Part shown: piece by piece, positions 56,762-64,000 of the stretch
Layout: each line of letters opens with the position of its first letter
How positions within the stretch are numbered: position 1 is the stretch's first letter
Source: Aquimixticola soesokkakensis
GTDB taxonomy: Bacteria > Pseudomonadota > Alphaproteobacteria > Rhodobacterales > Rhodobacteraceae
Length of the DNA stretch: 64,000 nucleotides
Assembly: GCF_900172375.1 (NCBI RefSeq)
Contig: NZ_FWFS01000014.1
Location: forward strand, 16,416 to 80,415
Direction: 5' to 3'
The notes under the pieces: generated by a model
Database searches by the model: none
The model's input: the letters and a program-made list of their open reading frames with translations, nothing else
What the model was told of the DNA's origin: nothing
Program-made: the position numbers and the translations under genes

Positions 56762-57888
56762 ACAGAGCCCAGATCAGCCCCCGCAATGCCCTGCCCTTCT
56801 GGATGTCGCTGGGCGTGGTTCCGCTTGTCCTCATCGGCGCGCGGTTGGGGGGCGCCTGGCCGCTCCTCGTGCCCGCCTACGCCTGGTGGATGACCTCGCT
56901 TCTGGATGTCGCCCTGGGCCAGAACGACGCAAATCCCGATATCGAAACCCCCGACAGCGCGCTGACATGGTATCGTGCCGTGACACTGATCTGGTTTCCC
57001 GTGCAACTCTGCCTGATCTTCGCGACACTGGCCTATGCCAGTTGGTCGGACCATCTGGTCTGGTGGGAAAAGCTGGTGCTGTTCTTCAGCCTTGGCGTGT
57101 CCTCGGGATCCATCGGGATCGTCTATGCCCATGAATTGCTCCATCAGGGCAGCAAGCTGGAACGCTGGCTGGGGGATTTGTTGCTTGCCTCGGTGATGTA
57201 TTCGCATTTTCGCACCGAGCACCTGTTGGTACATCATCGCCATGTGGGCACCCGGCGCGATGCGGTCACGGCATTGTATAACGAAGGGTTCCACCGCTAT
57301 TTCTGGCGTGTACTGCGGGAATGTCCGCGCTCGGCCTGGCAGGCGGAGGCTGCGATGCTCGCGCGGCGCGGTCTGTCGCCCTGGTCCCCCGCCAATCCGC
57401 ATTTTCGCTATTGGGCGCTGCAATGCGCCTTTCTGATAGCGGCGCTGCTGGTGGGCGGTGTTGCAGGGCTGGGATGGTTCCTGTTTCAGGCCTTTGTCGC
57501 CATCTGGCAGTTGGAATTGACCAATTATGTGGAACACTACGGGCTGACGCGCGAGCATTTGGGCAACGGCAAATACGAATGGGTCAAACCGCGCCATAGC
57601 TGGAATTCCGCACAGACCGCGTCGAATTGGTTGTTGATCAACCTGCAACGCCACTCCGATCACCATTACCGCCCCGACCGCCGCTTTCCCTTGTTGCAAA
57701 CCTACGCCGAAGACGAGGCCCCGCAGCTTCCGCACGGCTATCCGCTGATGACAACGCTGGCGATGATCCCGCCGCTGTGGCGGCGGCGCATGAACCCCCT
57801 GGTGCGCGCATGGCGGCGCAAATATTACCCCCATATCGAGGATTGGAGCGCCTATAAAGCTGGCACCAATCCCCTGCCCCGCCTGTAG
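56758..57888 (+). CDS. AlkB-type membrane diiron hydroxylase (alkane 1-monooxygenase family)
   Basis: This 376-residue integral membrane protein has four or more hydrophobic helices and histidine boxes HELLHQ, EHLLVHHRHVG, and LQRHSDHH, plus NYVEHYGL. The canonical second box of alkane hydroxylases is EHNRGHHRDVATPEDP; here the glycine is replaced and the ATPEDP part reads GTRRDAVT. Thus it may oxidise a substrate other than n-alkanes. No rubredoxin gene is adjacent. It overlaps mutY by 4 nt, an unexpected operon partner. Confidence 0.85.
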   Translation: MNRAQISPRNALPFWMSLGVVPLVLIGARLGGAWPLLVPAYAWWMTSLLDVALGQNDANPDIETPDSALTWYRAVTLIWFPVQLCLIFATLAYASWSDHLVWWEKLVLFFSLGVSSGSIGIVYAHELLHQGSKLERWLGDLLLASVMYSHFRTEHLLVHHRHVGTRRDAVTALYNEGFHRYFWRVLRECPRSAWQAEAAMLARRGLSPWSPANPHFRYWALQCAFLIAALLVGGVAGLGWFLFQAFVAIWQLELTNYVEHYGLTREHLGNGKYEWVKPRHSWNSAQTASNWLLINLQRHSDHHYRPDRRFPLLQTYAEDEAPQLPHGYPLMTTLAMIPPLWRRRMNPLVRAWRRKYYPHIEDWSAYKAGTNPLPRL

Positions 57889-57918
57889 ACATGTGGCTCA
57901 AAACCGGGGGTTAGGGTC

Positions 57919-57954
57919 AAAAAAAGGCCCTGCCAGCGCAAACGCGGACAGGGC
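57919..57954 (-). terminator. Terminator after ccrM
   Basis: Stem GCCCTG (57927-57932) with CAGGGC (57949-57954). Seven A residues on its left become a U run on the minus strand. It lies 108 nt past the ccrM stop. Confidence 0.8.
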
Positions 57955-58061
57955 AAGGGGGATGCTTGGAGAGTCAGGACCCAAGCATCGGCGGTAGCCT
58001 TGTTGGGACGAGCGACGGACCGCTCGAACCGAATTTGTGAAATCTGATGGAAAGGCGCTGC

Positions 58062-59162
<1,101 letters not shown>

Positions 59163-59238
59163 CTACTGCCTCGTTTTTCGCGCCGTTTTTCGGCGTCGGA
59201 TGCGCCCCTTTTCGGGGTCACGTTATGAGATCAAAGAT

Positions 59239-59277
59239 GAGTCATTTGGGATTCGTGGTCAATTTCTTTATTGAATC
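59239..59277. promoter_or_regulatory. Three GANTC methylation sites in the ccrM upstream region
   Basis: GAGTC at 59239-59243, GATTC at 59250-59254 and GAATC at 59273-59277 lie within 39 bp, in the 128-bp gap between rnhB and ccrM. In Caulobacter two GANTC sites in the ccrM leader tune transcription by methylation state; a comparable feedback is inferred here. Confidence 0.6.
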
Positions 59278-59290
59278 AGTGCCTTACGAT

Positions 59291-59911
59291 TTAATCTTGA
59301 TACAAGATATTGTGTACCGGTTTGAACGAACGCCTATGGTGAGGGGTGACACCAAATTCTCGTAAGCCTTCTAGATGCAATTTTGTCCCATAGCCCGCGT
59401 TGCGCTCCCATCCATAATTCGGATGCTGTTGCGCAAGGGTAACCATCAGCGCATCGCGCCAGTTTTTCGCGACAATCGACGCCGCAGCGATCGACAACAC
59501 CCGCGCATCGCCTTTGACCACGGCCTCGCCCGCGATTCCCAATCCTGCGGGCATCCTGTTCCCGTCGATCAGCGCGTAATCTGCGCGGTGGCGCAGCCCG
59601 GCCACCGCGCGTTCCATCGCCCGCAAAGACGCCTGCAGGATGTTGATTTCATCAATCTCCGCAACGGTGCACTGCGCGATGGACACATCGGCCAGGGCCA
59701 TAATCTCCGCCGCCAGCGTTGCGCGCCGCTTGGCACTCAATGCTTTGGAATCATTCAAACCCGCAGGAATGCGATTCGGGTCAAGGCGCACCGCGCAGGC
59801 CACAACAGGTCCGGCAAGGGGACCACGGCCGACTTCGTCCACCCCCACGATTCGGGTGTATCCACGGGCATGTGCCGCCATCTCGAAGGTAAAATCAGGG
59901 ACTGTTTTCAT
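59291..59911 (-). CDS. rnhB: Ribonuclease HII
   Basis: This 206-residue enzyme cleaves RNA in RNA-DNA hybrids and at single ribonucleotides. Catalytic Asp25-Glu26 are in GVDEVGRGPLAGPV; LNDSKALSAKRR and YALIDGN (third acidic residue) follow, with ASIVAKNWRDALM. The ATG at 59911 is chosen as the conserved start; its ribosome site is weak. It lies directly upstream of ccrM with 128 bp between. Confidence 0.96.
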   Translation of the reverse strand: MKTVPDFTFEMAAHARGYTRIVGVDEVGRGPLAGPVVACAVRLDPNRIPAGLNDSKALSAKRRATLAAEIMALADVSIAQCTVAEIDEINILQASLRAMERAVAGLRHRADYALIDGNRMPAGLGIAGEAVVKGDARVLSIAAASIVAKNWRDALMVTLAQQHPNYGWERNAGYGTKLHLEGLREFGVTPHHRRSFKPVHNILYQD

Positions 59912-59948
59912 ATGCCGTTGAAACCGCGCAATCCGCCCTTTCGCAAGT

Positions 59949-59978
59949 AAAAAAGGGCAGATGGATCTCCACCTGCCC
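59949..59978 (-). terminator. Terminator after the 180-aa exported protein gene
   Basis: Stem GGGCAG (59955-59960) with CTGCCC (59973-59978), plus inner TGGA/TCCA pairs. Six A residues on the left form the U tract of the minus strand. Confidence 0.85.
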
Positions 59979-60026
59979 CAGTTGACGCGGCCCATGGGGA
60001 CACGGGTCACCGCGTATTCGAACGGC

Positions 60027-60569
60027 TTAGCGACGCGCGGTGGTCGTCGTCACCGAGTAGCCGTAGTTGTTGAGACACCCGAGGTCGTAGATGTCGTGAC
60101 GCCCCCGCGAATCGCGCAGCGTGTCTTCGCAAGCGACCGGCAACGGATGGGCCGAGCGGCGCTGGCTTGTCAGGCAATGCGCATCGACCACGGTGCGTTG
60201 CGGTGCGTTCCAATGGCGCGCTTGCATATTGTTGACCGACAGCAAGCAGCTTGCGGGAATGTCCCAATTGTTGGCGCGATCATCCCGCTGCCCGTCCCGG
60301 GGCCAGCGGTCGTCATCGCGGCTGGGCGGCTTGGGCTTTACAGGGTCGGGTTTGGAGGCGGATTTTTTGCTATCGCTCACGGCCTTGCCGATCACGTAGA
60401 GCGTCAATAGTCCGCCCAGCGCTTTCACGACATCGGCCTCGTCAGCGCGGGCGGGCGTTGCAGCCAGACCGCTCATCGCCATGGAAAAAGCCACAAGACC
60501 GGCCACAAAGCGCGGCGTGCGGCGGGGTGCCCTGGGGGGCGTGGAACGGGATGTTGAAAGCATATGCAT
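60027..60569 (-). CDS. Exported protein of unknown function
   Basis: I do not recognise this 180-residue protein. It has an N-terminal signal peptide (Arg-rich n-region, then FVAGLVAFSMAMSGLAATPARA), a hydrophobic patch (VVKALGGLLTLYVIGKAVSD), a basic-acidic, Pro/Asp-rich linker (KPDPVKPKPPSRDDDRWPRD) and a C-terminal domain with cysteines in ASCLLSV, AHCLTSQ, VACEDTL and LGCLNNYGYS. Four cysteines suggest two disulfides in the periplasm. AAGAGG stands upstream of the ATG. It has its own terminator. Confidence 0.75.
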   Translation of the reverse strand: MHMLSTSRSTPPRAPRRTPRFVAGLVAFSMAMSGLAATPARADEADVVKALGGLLTLYVIGKAVSDSKKSASKPDPVKPKPPSRDDDRWPRDGQRDDRANNWDIPASCLLSVNNMQARHWNAPQRTVVDAHCLTSQRRSAHPLPVACEDTLRDSRGRHDIYDLGCLNNYGYSVTTTTARR

Positions 60570-60739
60570 GGGCCTGACCTCTTCGTGGAAGTGACGCGCC
60601 GCCCTCGGGAGGCGCTGATGGGTCAGCTTTGGACCAATTCACGAAAATCGGGCAATAACAGCGGGATGTCATAGGATAACCCGCGCTCTGCGTGCCGTTG
60701 TTATTGAATAGCAACCCGCTTTGGCGCAGACAGTCGGGT

Positions 60740-61051
60740 ATGAAACCACATCATTCCCCCCGCACGTCCACCGCGCTGATTGCCGCCATGCTCTTTGCAT
60801 TGGGAACGGCGGGCGCGGCGCAGGCGGCCTGTTTTGCCGATTACAAAGCCAAGCGCGATGACCCGCTCAAGCTGCACTACGGTGTCGCGGAGGTCAGCGA
60901 TGCGGCGTGCTCCAAGCAAGGTGCCGCCAAAGTGCTTGCCCCGCGCCTTGCGGGTGATGGCTGGGTGTTGCTCAATGTGCTATCGGTCTTTGGCCCCGAT
61001 AAACTTGATGAGGTGAAATCCAGTGCCGGTGACTACTTCCTCCGCTATTGA
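60740..61051 (+). CDS. Small secreted protein of unknown function
   Basis: This 103-residue protein has a signal peptide (residues 1-29, ending GTAGAAQA) and a mature part of about 74 residues with two cysteines (ACFADYKAKRDDPLKLHYG and DAACSKQGAA), likely disulfide linked. I recognise no domain. It ends with LLNVLSVFGPDKLDEVKSSA. The last 29 nt overlap the start of the next gene, suggesting translational coupling and a shared job. Confidence 0.75.
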   Translation: MKPHHSPRTSTALIAAMLFALGTAGAAQAACFADYKAKRDDPLKLHYGVAEVSDAACSKQGAAKVLAPRLAGDGWVLLNVLSVFGPDKLDEVKSSAGDYFLRY

Positions 61052-61724
61052 TACGCGCCACGGCACGCGGGTGATTGCCCTTGGCATGGGCGCGGTGGTG
61101 CTGATCCTGCTGATCGCGGCCGTGCTGCTGTTTGTGAACCTGCCCGATGCCGGGGTCTTTAATGCGCGCGTCGAACAGATCTTTATTGAGAACGACGGGC
61201 TGACCTCGGGCAGCGATATCCAGCTTTTGGAAATCCTCGCGCAGTCGGGCACGAGTTTTGCGCAAATCCTGCAAAGCTACCGGATGGTGATTTTCGTGCT
61301 GCTGGTCTTTGCTACCGCCTTGCTCGTCGCTGCGCTGGTCTTTTTGCTGACCATCATCGGACTGAACAAGCGCATGGGCGAAGTCGAGCGGCAGGGCATC
61401 GAAGTGTCCTCCTTGCTGATTTCGCGCGCCGAGAATACCGTCTACCTCAATAACATGGAATTCAAACTGACGCCTGCAGCAATCGAAACGCTTTCGGTGC
61501 TGGCGGAGGCACGGATGGACGAGGACGTCATGTCCGGTGCCCAGATCGAAGCGGTGATTTCAGGGCGCACCGCCGCCGATTGTGACGAAGCCGCAGGGGC
61601 CACCCGCATCAAACGCCTGCGCGATTCTCTGGGCAATCAGATGGTCAGCGAGCTGCTGGTCAAAAACATCGCCCGCCAAGGCTATATGCTATCCGTCCCG
61701 CGCGATGTGATCCGGATGCTTTAA
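61023..61724 (+). CDS. Membrane protein with C-terminal winged-helix-like domain
   Basis: This 233-residue protein has two transmembrane segments (about residues 18-39 and 88-113) with a 45-residue loop between, and a C-terminal domain (about 138-233) resembling the OmpR-type winged helix: VYLNNMEFKLTPAAIETLSVL, then RIKRLRDSLGNQMVSELLVK and ARQGYMLSV. The order is inverse to ToxR (DNA-binding domain last). GAGGTG lies 8 nt before the GTG start at 61023, inside the upstream gene. DNA binding is inferred from pattern only. Confidence 0.7.
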   Translation: MPVTTSSAIDTRHGTRVIALGMGAVVLILLIAAVLLFVNLPDAGVFNARVEQIFIENDGLTSGSDIQLLEILAQSGTSFAQILQSYRMVIFVLLVFATALLVAALVFLLTIIGLNKRMGEVERQGIEVSSLLISRAENTVYLNNMEFKLTPAAIETLSVLAEARMDEDVMSGAQIEAVISGRTAADCDEAAGATRIKRLRDSLGNQMVSELLVKNIARQGYMLSVPRDVIRML

Positions 61725-62047
61725 AGTTCAAGAAAGTAGGGATCGACCCTGCGCCAGAACAACAACAGGTCCTCGCAGGTCGCGGGCGTGCGCCCCATGG
61801 CCTCCAGCGCGAAACAATCCGCCGCCACCATCGCCGCCAAGCGAAAGCCCCGCGACGCTGTCTTGGATACGAATTCATCCTCGACACGGCTGGCCGCTGT
61901 CGTCAGCGCAAAGCAAATGGCCAGAGCCGGCGCTTGTGGCCACCCCAGCGCGAGATCGCGGACCAATGCGCGCGCAGGTCCGGTGTCCGGATCAGACAGC
62001 GCGGCCAGCGCTACCTCTGTCATCGCATCGAGTTTATCGTCGCGCAT
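61721..62047 (-). CDS. Hypothetical protein (108 aa)
   Basis: I do not recognise this small soluble protein. It is mostly helical by composition (DAMTEVALAALSD, APALAICFALTTAASRVEDEFV, RLAAMVAADCFALEAMG) and ends in LLLFWRRVDPYFLEL. No membrane segment or motif is evident. Its stop overlaps the stop of the convergent winged-helix gene by 4 nt. Codon use is like its neighbours, supporting a real gene. Confidence 0.65.
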   Translation of the reverse strand: MRDDKLDAMTEVALAALSDPDTGPARALVRDLALGWPQAPALAICFALTTAASRVEDEFVSKTASRGFRLAAMVAADCFALEAMGRTPATCEDLLLFWRRVDPYFLEL

Positions 62048-62149
62048 CTGCCGTCAACTTTTACACCACCAAACTTCACTACCAAAGCCGCGCCCCGCAA
62101 CACTTAAAGCCAACGGCGCGTGCCCCGTTCCTGTTGCGCGATGTCAAAT

Positions 62150-62226
62150 TGGTGACCCCGACTGGATTCGAACCAGTAACCTGCCCCTTAGGAGGGGGCT
62201 GCTCTATCCAGTTGAGCCACGGGGCC
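62150..62226 (-). tRNA. tRNA-Arg (anticodon CCT)
   Basis: The minus strand folds as a cloverleaf: acceptor GGCCCCG with CGGGGTC, D-arm GCTC...GAGC, anticodon stem GCCCC/GGGGC with loop CTCCTAA, and T-loop TTCGAAT between ACTGG/CCAGT. The anticodon CCT reads AGG. Discriminator A is followed by an encoded CCA (62152-62150). Confidence 0.95.
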
Positions 62227-62311
62227 GATAGACGTGTTTTTGGGGGATTGCCCCTGTGAGAGCAAGGGATTTGTCTAACTTGTCAGAGTGATAGAGCCGT
62301 AAAACAGAAAT

Positions 62312-62340
62312 GGGGGAGCGTTTTGGCCCACCGCTCCCCC
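62312..62340. other. Strong orphan hairpin between tRNA-Arg and the LacI-family gene
   Basis: A perfect 9-bp stem GGGGGAGCG (62312-62320) with CGCTCCCCC (62332-62340). It lies between two divergent genes, where no terminator is needed; only a short TTTA follows. It may be the 3' end of a small RNA or a regulatory fold. Confidence 0.45.
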
Positions 62341-62505
62341 TTTATCCGAAACCGCGCTGAGACTTAGAGAGCTTGCAGGACGATCCGGAACTATGCGGGC
62401 ACGCGGCCCTCTGTTAGCGCTATCATAGCCAAGCGCGTTCCTTTGGACAAGCCCTCTTTTCCATGTATTACTACGCCGATAGATGAAATTCCGAGGAAGA
62501 CCCAA

Positions 62506-63561
62506 GTGACCCGCGAAAACCCGACGCCTGCCGTGCGCCCACTTACCCTGCGCGATGTGTCCGAGGCGTCTGGCGTCTCGGAAATGACCGTCAGCCGCGT
62601 GCTGCGCAATCGTGGTGATGTGTCGGAAGCCACGCGCGCCAAGGTGCTCGAAGCCGCCAAGACTTTGGGCTATGTGCCCAATAAAATTGCAGGGGCGCTG
62701 GCCTCGTCGCGTGTCAATCTTGTCGCGGTGATCATCCCCTCCCTGTCGAACATGGTGTTTCCCGAGGTGATGATGGGGATTTCCCAGATCCTTGAGGACA
62801 CAGAATTGCAACCCGTGGTTGGCGTCACGAATTACAGTCCCGAGCGCGAGGAAAAAGTGCTCTACGAAATGCTGTCGTGGCGCCCGTCCGGCGTCATTAT
62901 CGCGGGGCTGGAACACACTGAGGCCGCGAAGGCGATGCTGGGGGCCTCGGGCATTCCGATTGTTGAAATCATGGATGTGGACGGCGAACCGATTGATTCG
63001 ATGGTCGGCATCTCCCACCGCCGCGCAGGGCGCCATATGGCCACCGCCATTGTCGAGGCAGGATATCAGAAAATCGGGTTTCTCGGGACCAAAATGCCCC
63101 TCGACCACCGTGCGCGCAAACGCTTCGAAGGTTTCACCGAAGCGCTGGCAAAATCCGGTCTCGAAGTGGCCGATAGCGAATTTTACGATGGTGGCTCGGC
63201 GCTGTTGAAAGGGCGCGAAATGACGCAAGCGATTCTCGCGCGCTCCCCCGAGCTTGATTTCCTCTACTATTCCAATGACATGATCGCCGCCGGCGGGCTG
63301 TTGTACCTGCTGGAAAAGGGCATCGACATCCCCGCGCAGATCGGTCTTGCTGGGTTCAACGGCGTCGAGCTTTTGGACGGGTTGCCGCGCAGCCTTGCGA
63401 CGATGGATGCGCATCGTCTCGACATCGGGCGGGCGGCGGCGGAAATCATCGCCCGGCGCGTCGAGGACCCCACGACTCCGCCCGGCGAAGTTGTCGTACT
63501 CAAGCCGTCAATTGATTTCGGCGACACCCTCAAGCGTGTGAAAAAACGCCCCGACCTGTAA
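62506..63561 (+). CDS. LacI-family transcriptional regulator (GntR-like)
   Basis: This 351-residue repressor-type regulator has an N-terminal helix-turn-helix (LTLRDVSEASGVSEMTVSRV), the hinge helix (NKIAGALASSRVN) and a periplasmic-binding-protein-like sugar domain (VAVIIPSLSNMVFPEVMMGI to SLATMDAHRLDIGR). This type often controls gluconate or other sugar-acid uptake, but target genes are not next to it. GAGGAAG precedes the GTG at 62506, chosen over an upstream ATG. A perfect terminator follows, then mobile elements. Confidence 0.9.
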   Translation: MTRENPTPAVRPLTLRDVSEASGVSEMTVSRVLRNRGDVSEATRAKVLEAAKTLGYVPNKIAGALASSRVNLVAVIIPSLSNMVFPEVMMGISQILEDTELQPVVGVTNYSPEREEKVLYEMLSWRPSGVIIAGLEHTEAAKAMLGASGIPIVEIMDVDGEPIDSMVGISHRRAGRHMATAIVEAGYQKIGFLGTKMPLDHRARKRFEGFTEALAKSGLEVADSEFYDGGSALLKGREMTQAILARSPELDFLYYSNDMIAAGGLLYLLEKGIDIPAQIGLAGFNGVELLDGLPRSLATMDAHRLDIGRAAAEIIARRVEDPTTPPGEVVVLKPSIDFGDTLKRVKKRPDL

Positions 63562-63644
63562 AGCCCGCAGATCGGGTGCGCGCCAGCTGCGCGCCCGGTC
63601 AGCACCGGGACGCACCACCTGAAACCCAGCCGCAAAAGCGCAAA

Positions 63645-63672
63645 AGACCCGCAGCAAACTGCGGGTCTTTTT
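63645..63672 (+). terminator. Terminator after the LacI-family gene
   Basis: A 10-bp perfect stem AGACCCGCAG (63645-63654) with CTGCGGGTCT (63659-63668), loop CAAA, followed by T residues to 63672. Confidence 0.93.
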
Positions 63673-63708
63673 AGCGACACAAGTGTAGAGCGACACATAG
63701 TTTAGCAC

Positions 63709-63814
63709 GGCATTGCAAACGCGCTAAAGCCTCCGGGCGCATCGAGCGTTTTGGCATGATGATACCAGCCGAAATGCCGCGCCTGAAAGGCTATCGTATT
63801 CCTCGAGAAGCGGT
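63709..63814 (+). pseudogene. IS6-like element: left end and first codons of transposase, interrupted
   Basis: From 63709 the sequence GGCATTGCAAA resembles IS6-family terminal repeats (GGCnCTGTTGCAAA). An in-frame ATG at 63756 (also 63774) begins MPRLKGYRIPREAV, the usual N-terminus of an IS6-type transposase. At 63815 the reading is broken by another insertion sequence. The distance between the end and the ATG (about 50-65 bp) is normal for IS6 elements. The remainder should lie beyond the second element, outside the window. Confidence 0.55.
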
Positions 63815-64000
63815 TGGACTTGCACCGTTTCTGTTCCGGTGTGTTACTCATGTTATGCGGCGAGTTTTTCGAACGCCACGGGTGATTTGCCATCCAATGC
63901 TGAATGGCGCCTGCGCGGGTTGTAGAAGCCGTTGATGTATTCGAACACCGCGACCTCGACATCCCGGCGTGTTTGCCATGTGTTTTGCCAGATCAGCTCG
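63815..64000 (-). mobile_element. IS3-family insertion sequence, one end (continues beyond window)
   Basis: The terminus starts with TGGACTTGCACCGTTTCTG at 63815, beginning with TG as IS3-family ends do. The transposase coding end lies just inside it at 63853. It is inserted in the IS6-like fragment. The other end, and the direct repeat of target DNA, are outside the window. Confidence 0.8.
63853..64000 (-). CDS. IS3-family transposase OrfB, C-terminal part (partial)
   Basis: Reading the minus strand from 64000, the frame gives NTWQTRRDVEVAVFEYINGF, then YNPRRRHSALDGKSPVAFEK and LAA before TAA at 63853-63855. FEYINGFYNPRRRHSALDG is the hallmark end of the IS3-type integrase core, including the last catalytic-domain helix. 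The N-terminal part and OrfA are beyond the window. As the gene is cut by the window edge, whether it is intact is unknown. Confidence 0.92.
   Translation of the reverse strand, partial: ELIWQNTWQTRRDVEVAVFEYINGFYNPRRRHSALDGKSPVAFEKLAA

Noticed and set aside
63702..63962. An 86-codon open frame on the minus strand over the IS junction
   Set aside because: It is out of frame with the recognisable IS3 OrfB end, crosses the IS boundary, and its translation lacks similarity to anything known.

Overview
The window is a gene-dense, GC-rich stretch of chromosome from an alphaproteobacterium, most likely a marine Rhodobacterales (Roseobacter group) bacterium. The evidence is the CcrM-type methyltransferase next to rnhB, a CenR-like response regulator, the DUF3035, DUF3576, DUF1674 and DUF5665 families, a Rhodobacter-type porin, and typical neighbourhoods such as dapB/rbfA/truB, rpsO/pnp, leuS/lptE/holA and dciA next to mutY. 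About 68 protein genes, one tRNA-Arg(CCT) and no rRNA were recognised. Genes are tightly packed: many pairs overlap by 1-4 nt (ATGA, TGATG or GTGA junctions), and several convergent pairs share or abut their stop codons.

Layout. 0-9.7 kb, mostly minus strand: rsmB, a heparinase II/III protein, purH, lspA, a DUF3035 lipoprotein and a two-subunit M16 peptidase (second subunit cut by the window edge), then the tiny DUF1674/SDHAF4 gene and dapB. 9.8-16.5 kb: rbfA-truB-DUF1643, an acidic membrane-anchored RTX protein, DUF5665, rpsO and pnp with a structured leader. 16.7-24 kb: a KpsS-like transferase, 1-Cys peroxiredoxin divergent from a ring-cleaving dioxygenase, an RluA-type synthase, free-methionine-sulfoxide reductase, a STAS/HATPase pair, hspQ, an AEC transporter and a transglycosylase-like lipoprotein. 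24-38.3 kb: LolA-like protein, ftsK with an aminotransferase, amidase, UbiH-type monooxygenase, a Trm112/LON-domain/thioredoxin-TPR cluster, xth, cenR, ribA, an L,D-transpeptidase and a YggS protein. 38.5-49.7 kb: porin, DUF3576, leuS-lptE-holA, LLM oxidoreductase, TIGR03862 flavoprotein, SDR, pmbA and cysQ. 49.7-54.4 kb: a probable glucosylglycerate pathway (phosphatase plus synthase), then a divergent waaA-like gene and lpxK. 54.4-62.2 kb: DsbA-like protein, dciA, mutY-alkB, ccrM, rnhB, a block of poorly characterised envelope or regulatory genes, and the tRNA. 62.5-64 kb: a LacI-family regulator, then a nested insertion-sequence junction that runs off the window.

Themes. Envelope biogenesis dominates (lspA, DUF3035, lptE, waaA, lpxK, LolA, porin, LDT, transglycosylase), together with cell-cycle and DNA functions (ftsK, ccrM, dciA, holA, mutY, xth, rnhB) and translation or RNA functions (rsmB, rbfA, truB, rluA, rpsO, pnp, leuS).

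No defence island, CRISPR array or large novel system is visible. The best candidates for undescribed biology are a membrane protein with a C-terminal winged-helix-like domain overlapping a small secreted protein (60.7-61.7 kb), a WaaA-like transferase that lacks both usual GT30 signatures, the membrane-anchored RTX protein, and the IS-in-IS junction at the right edge. All coordinates and motifs come from reading the sequence. Family names come from recognition of motifs, not from a database search.
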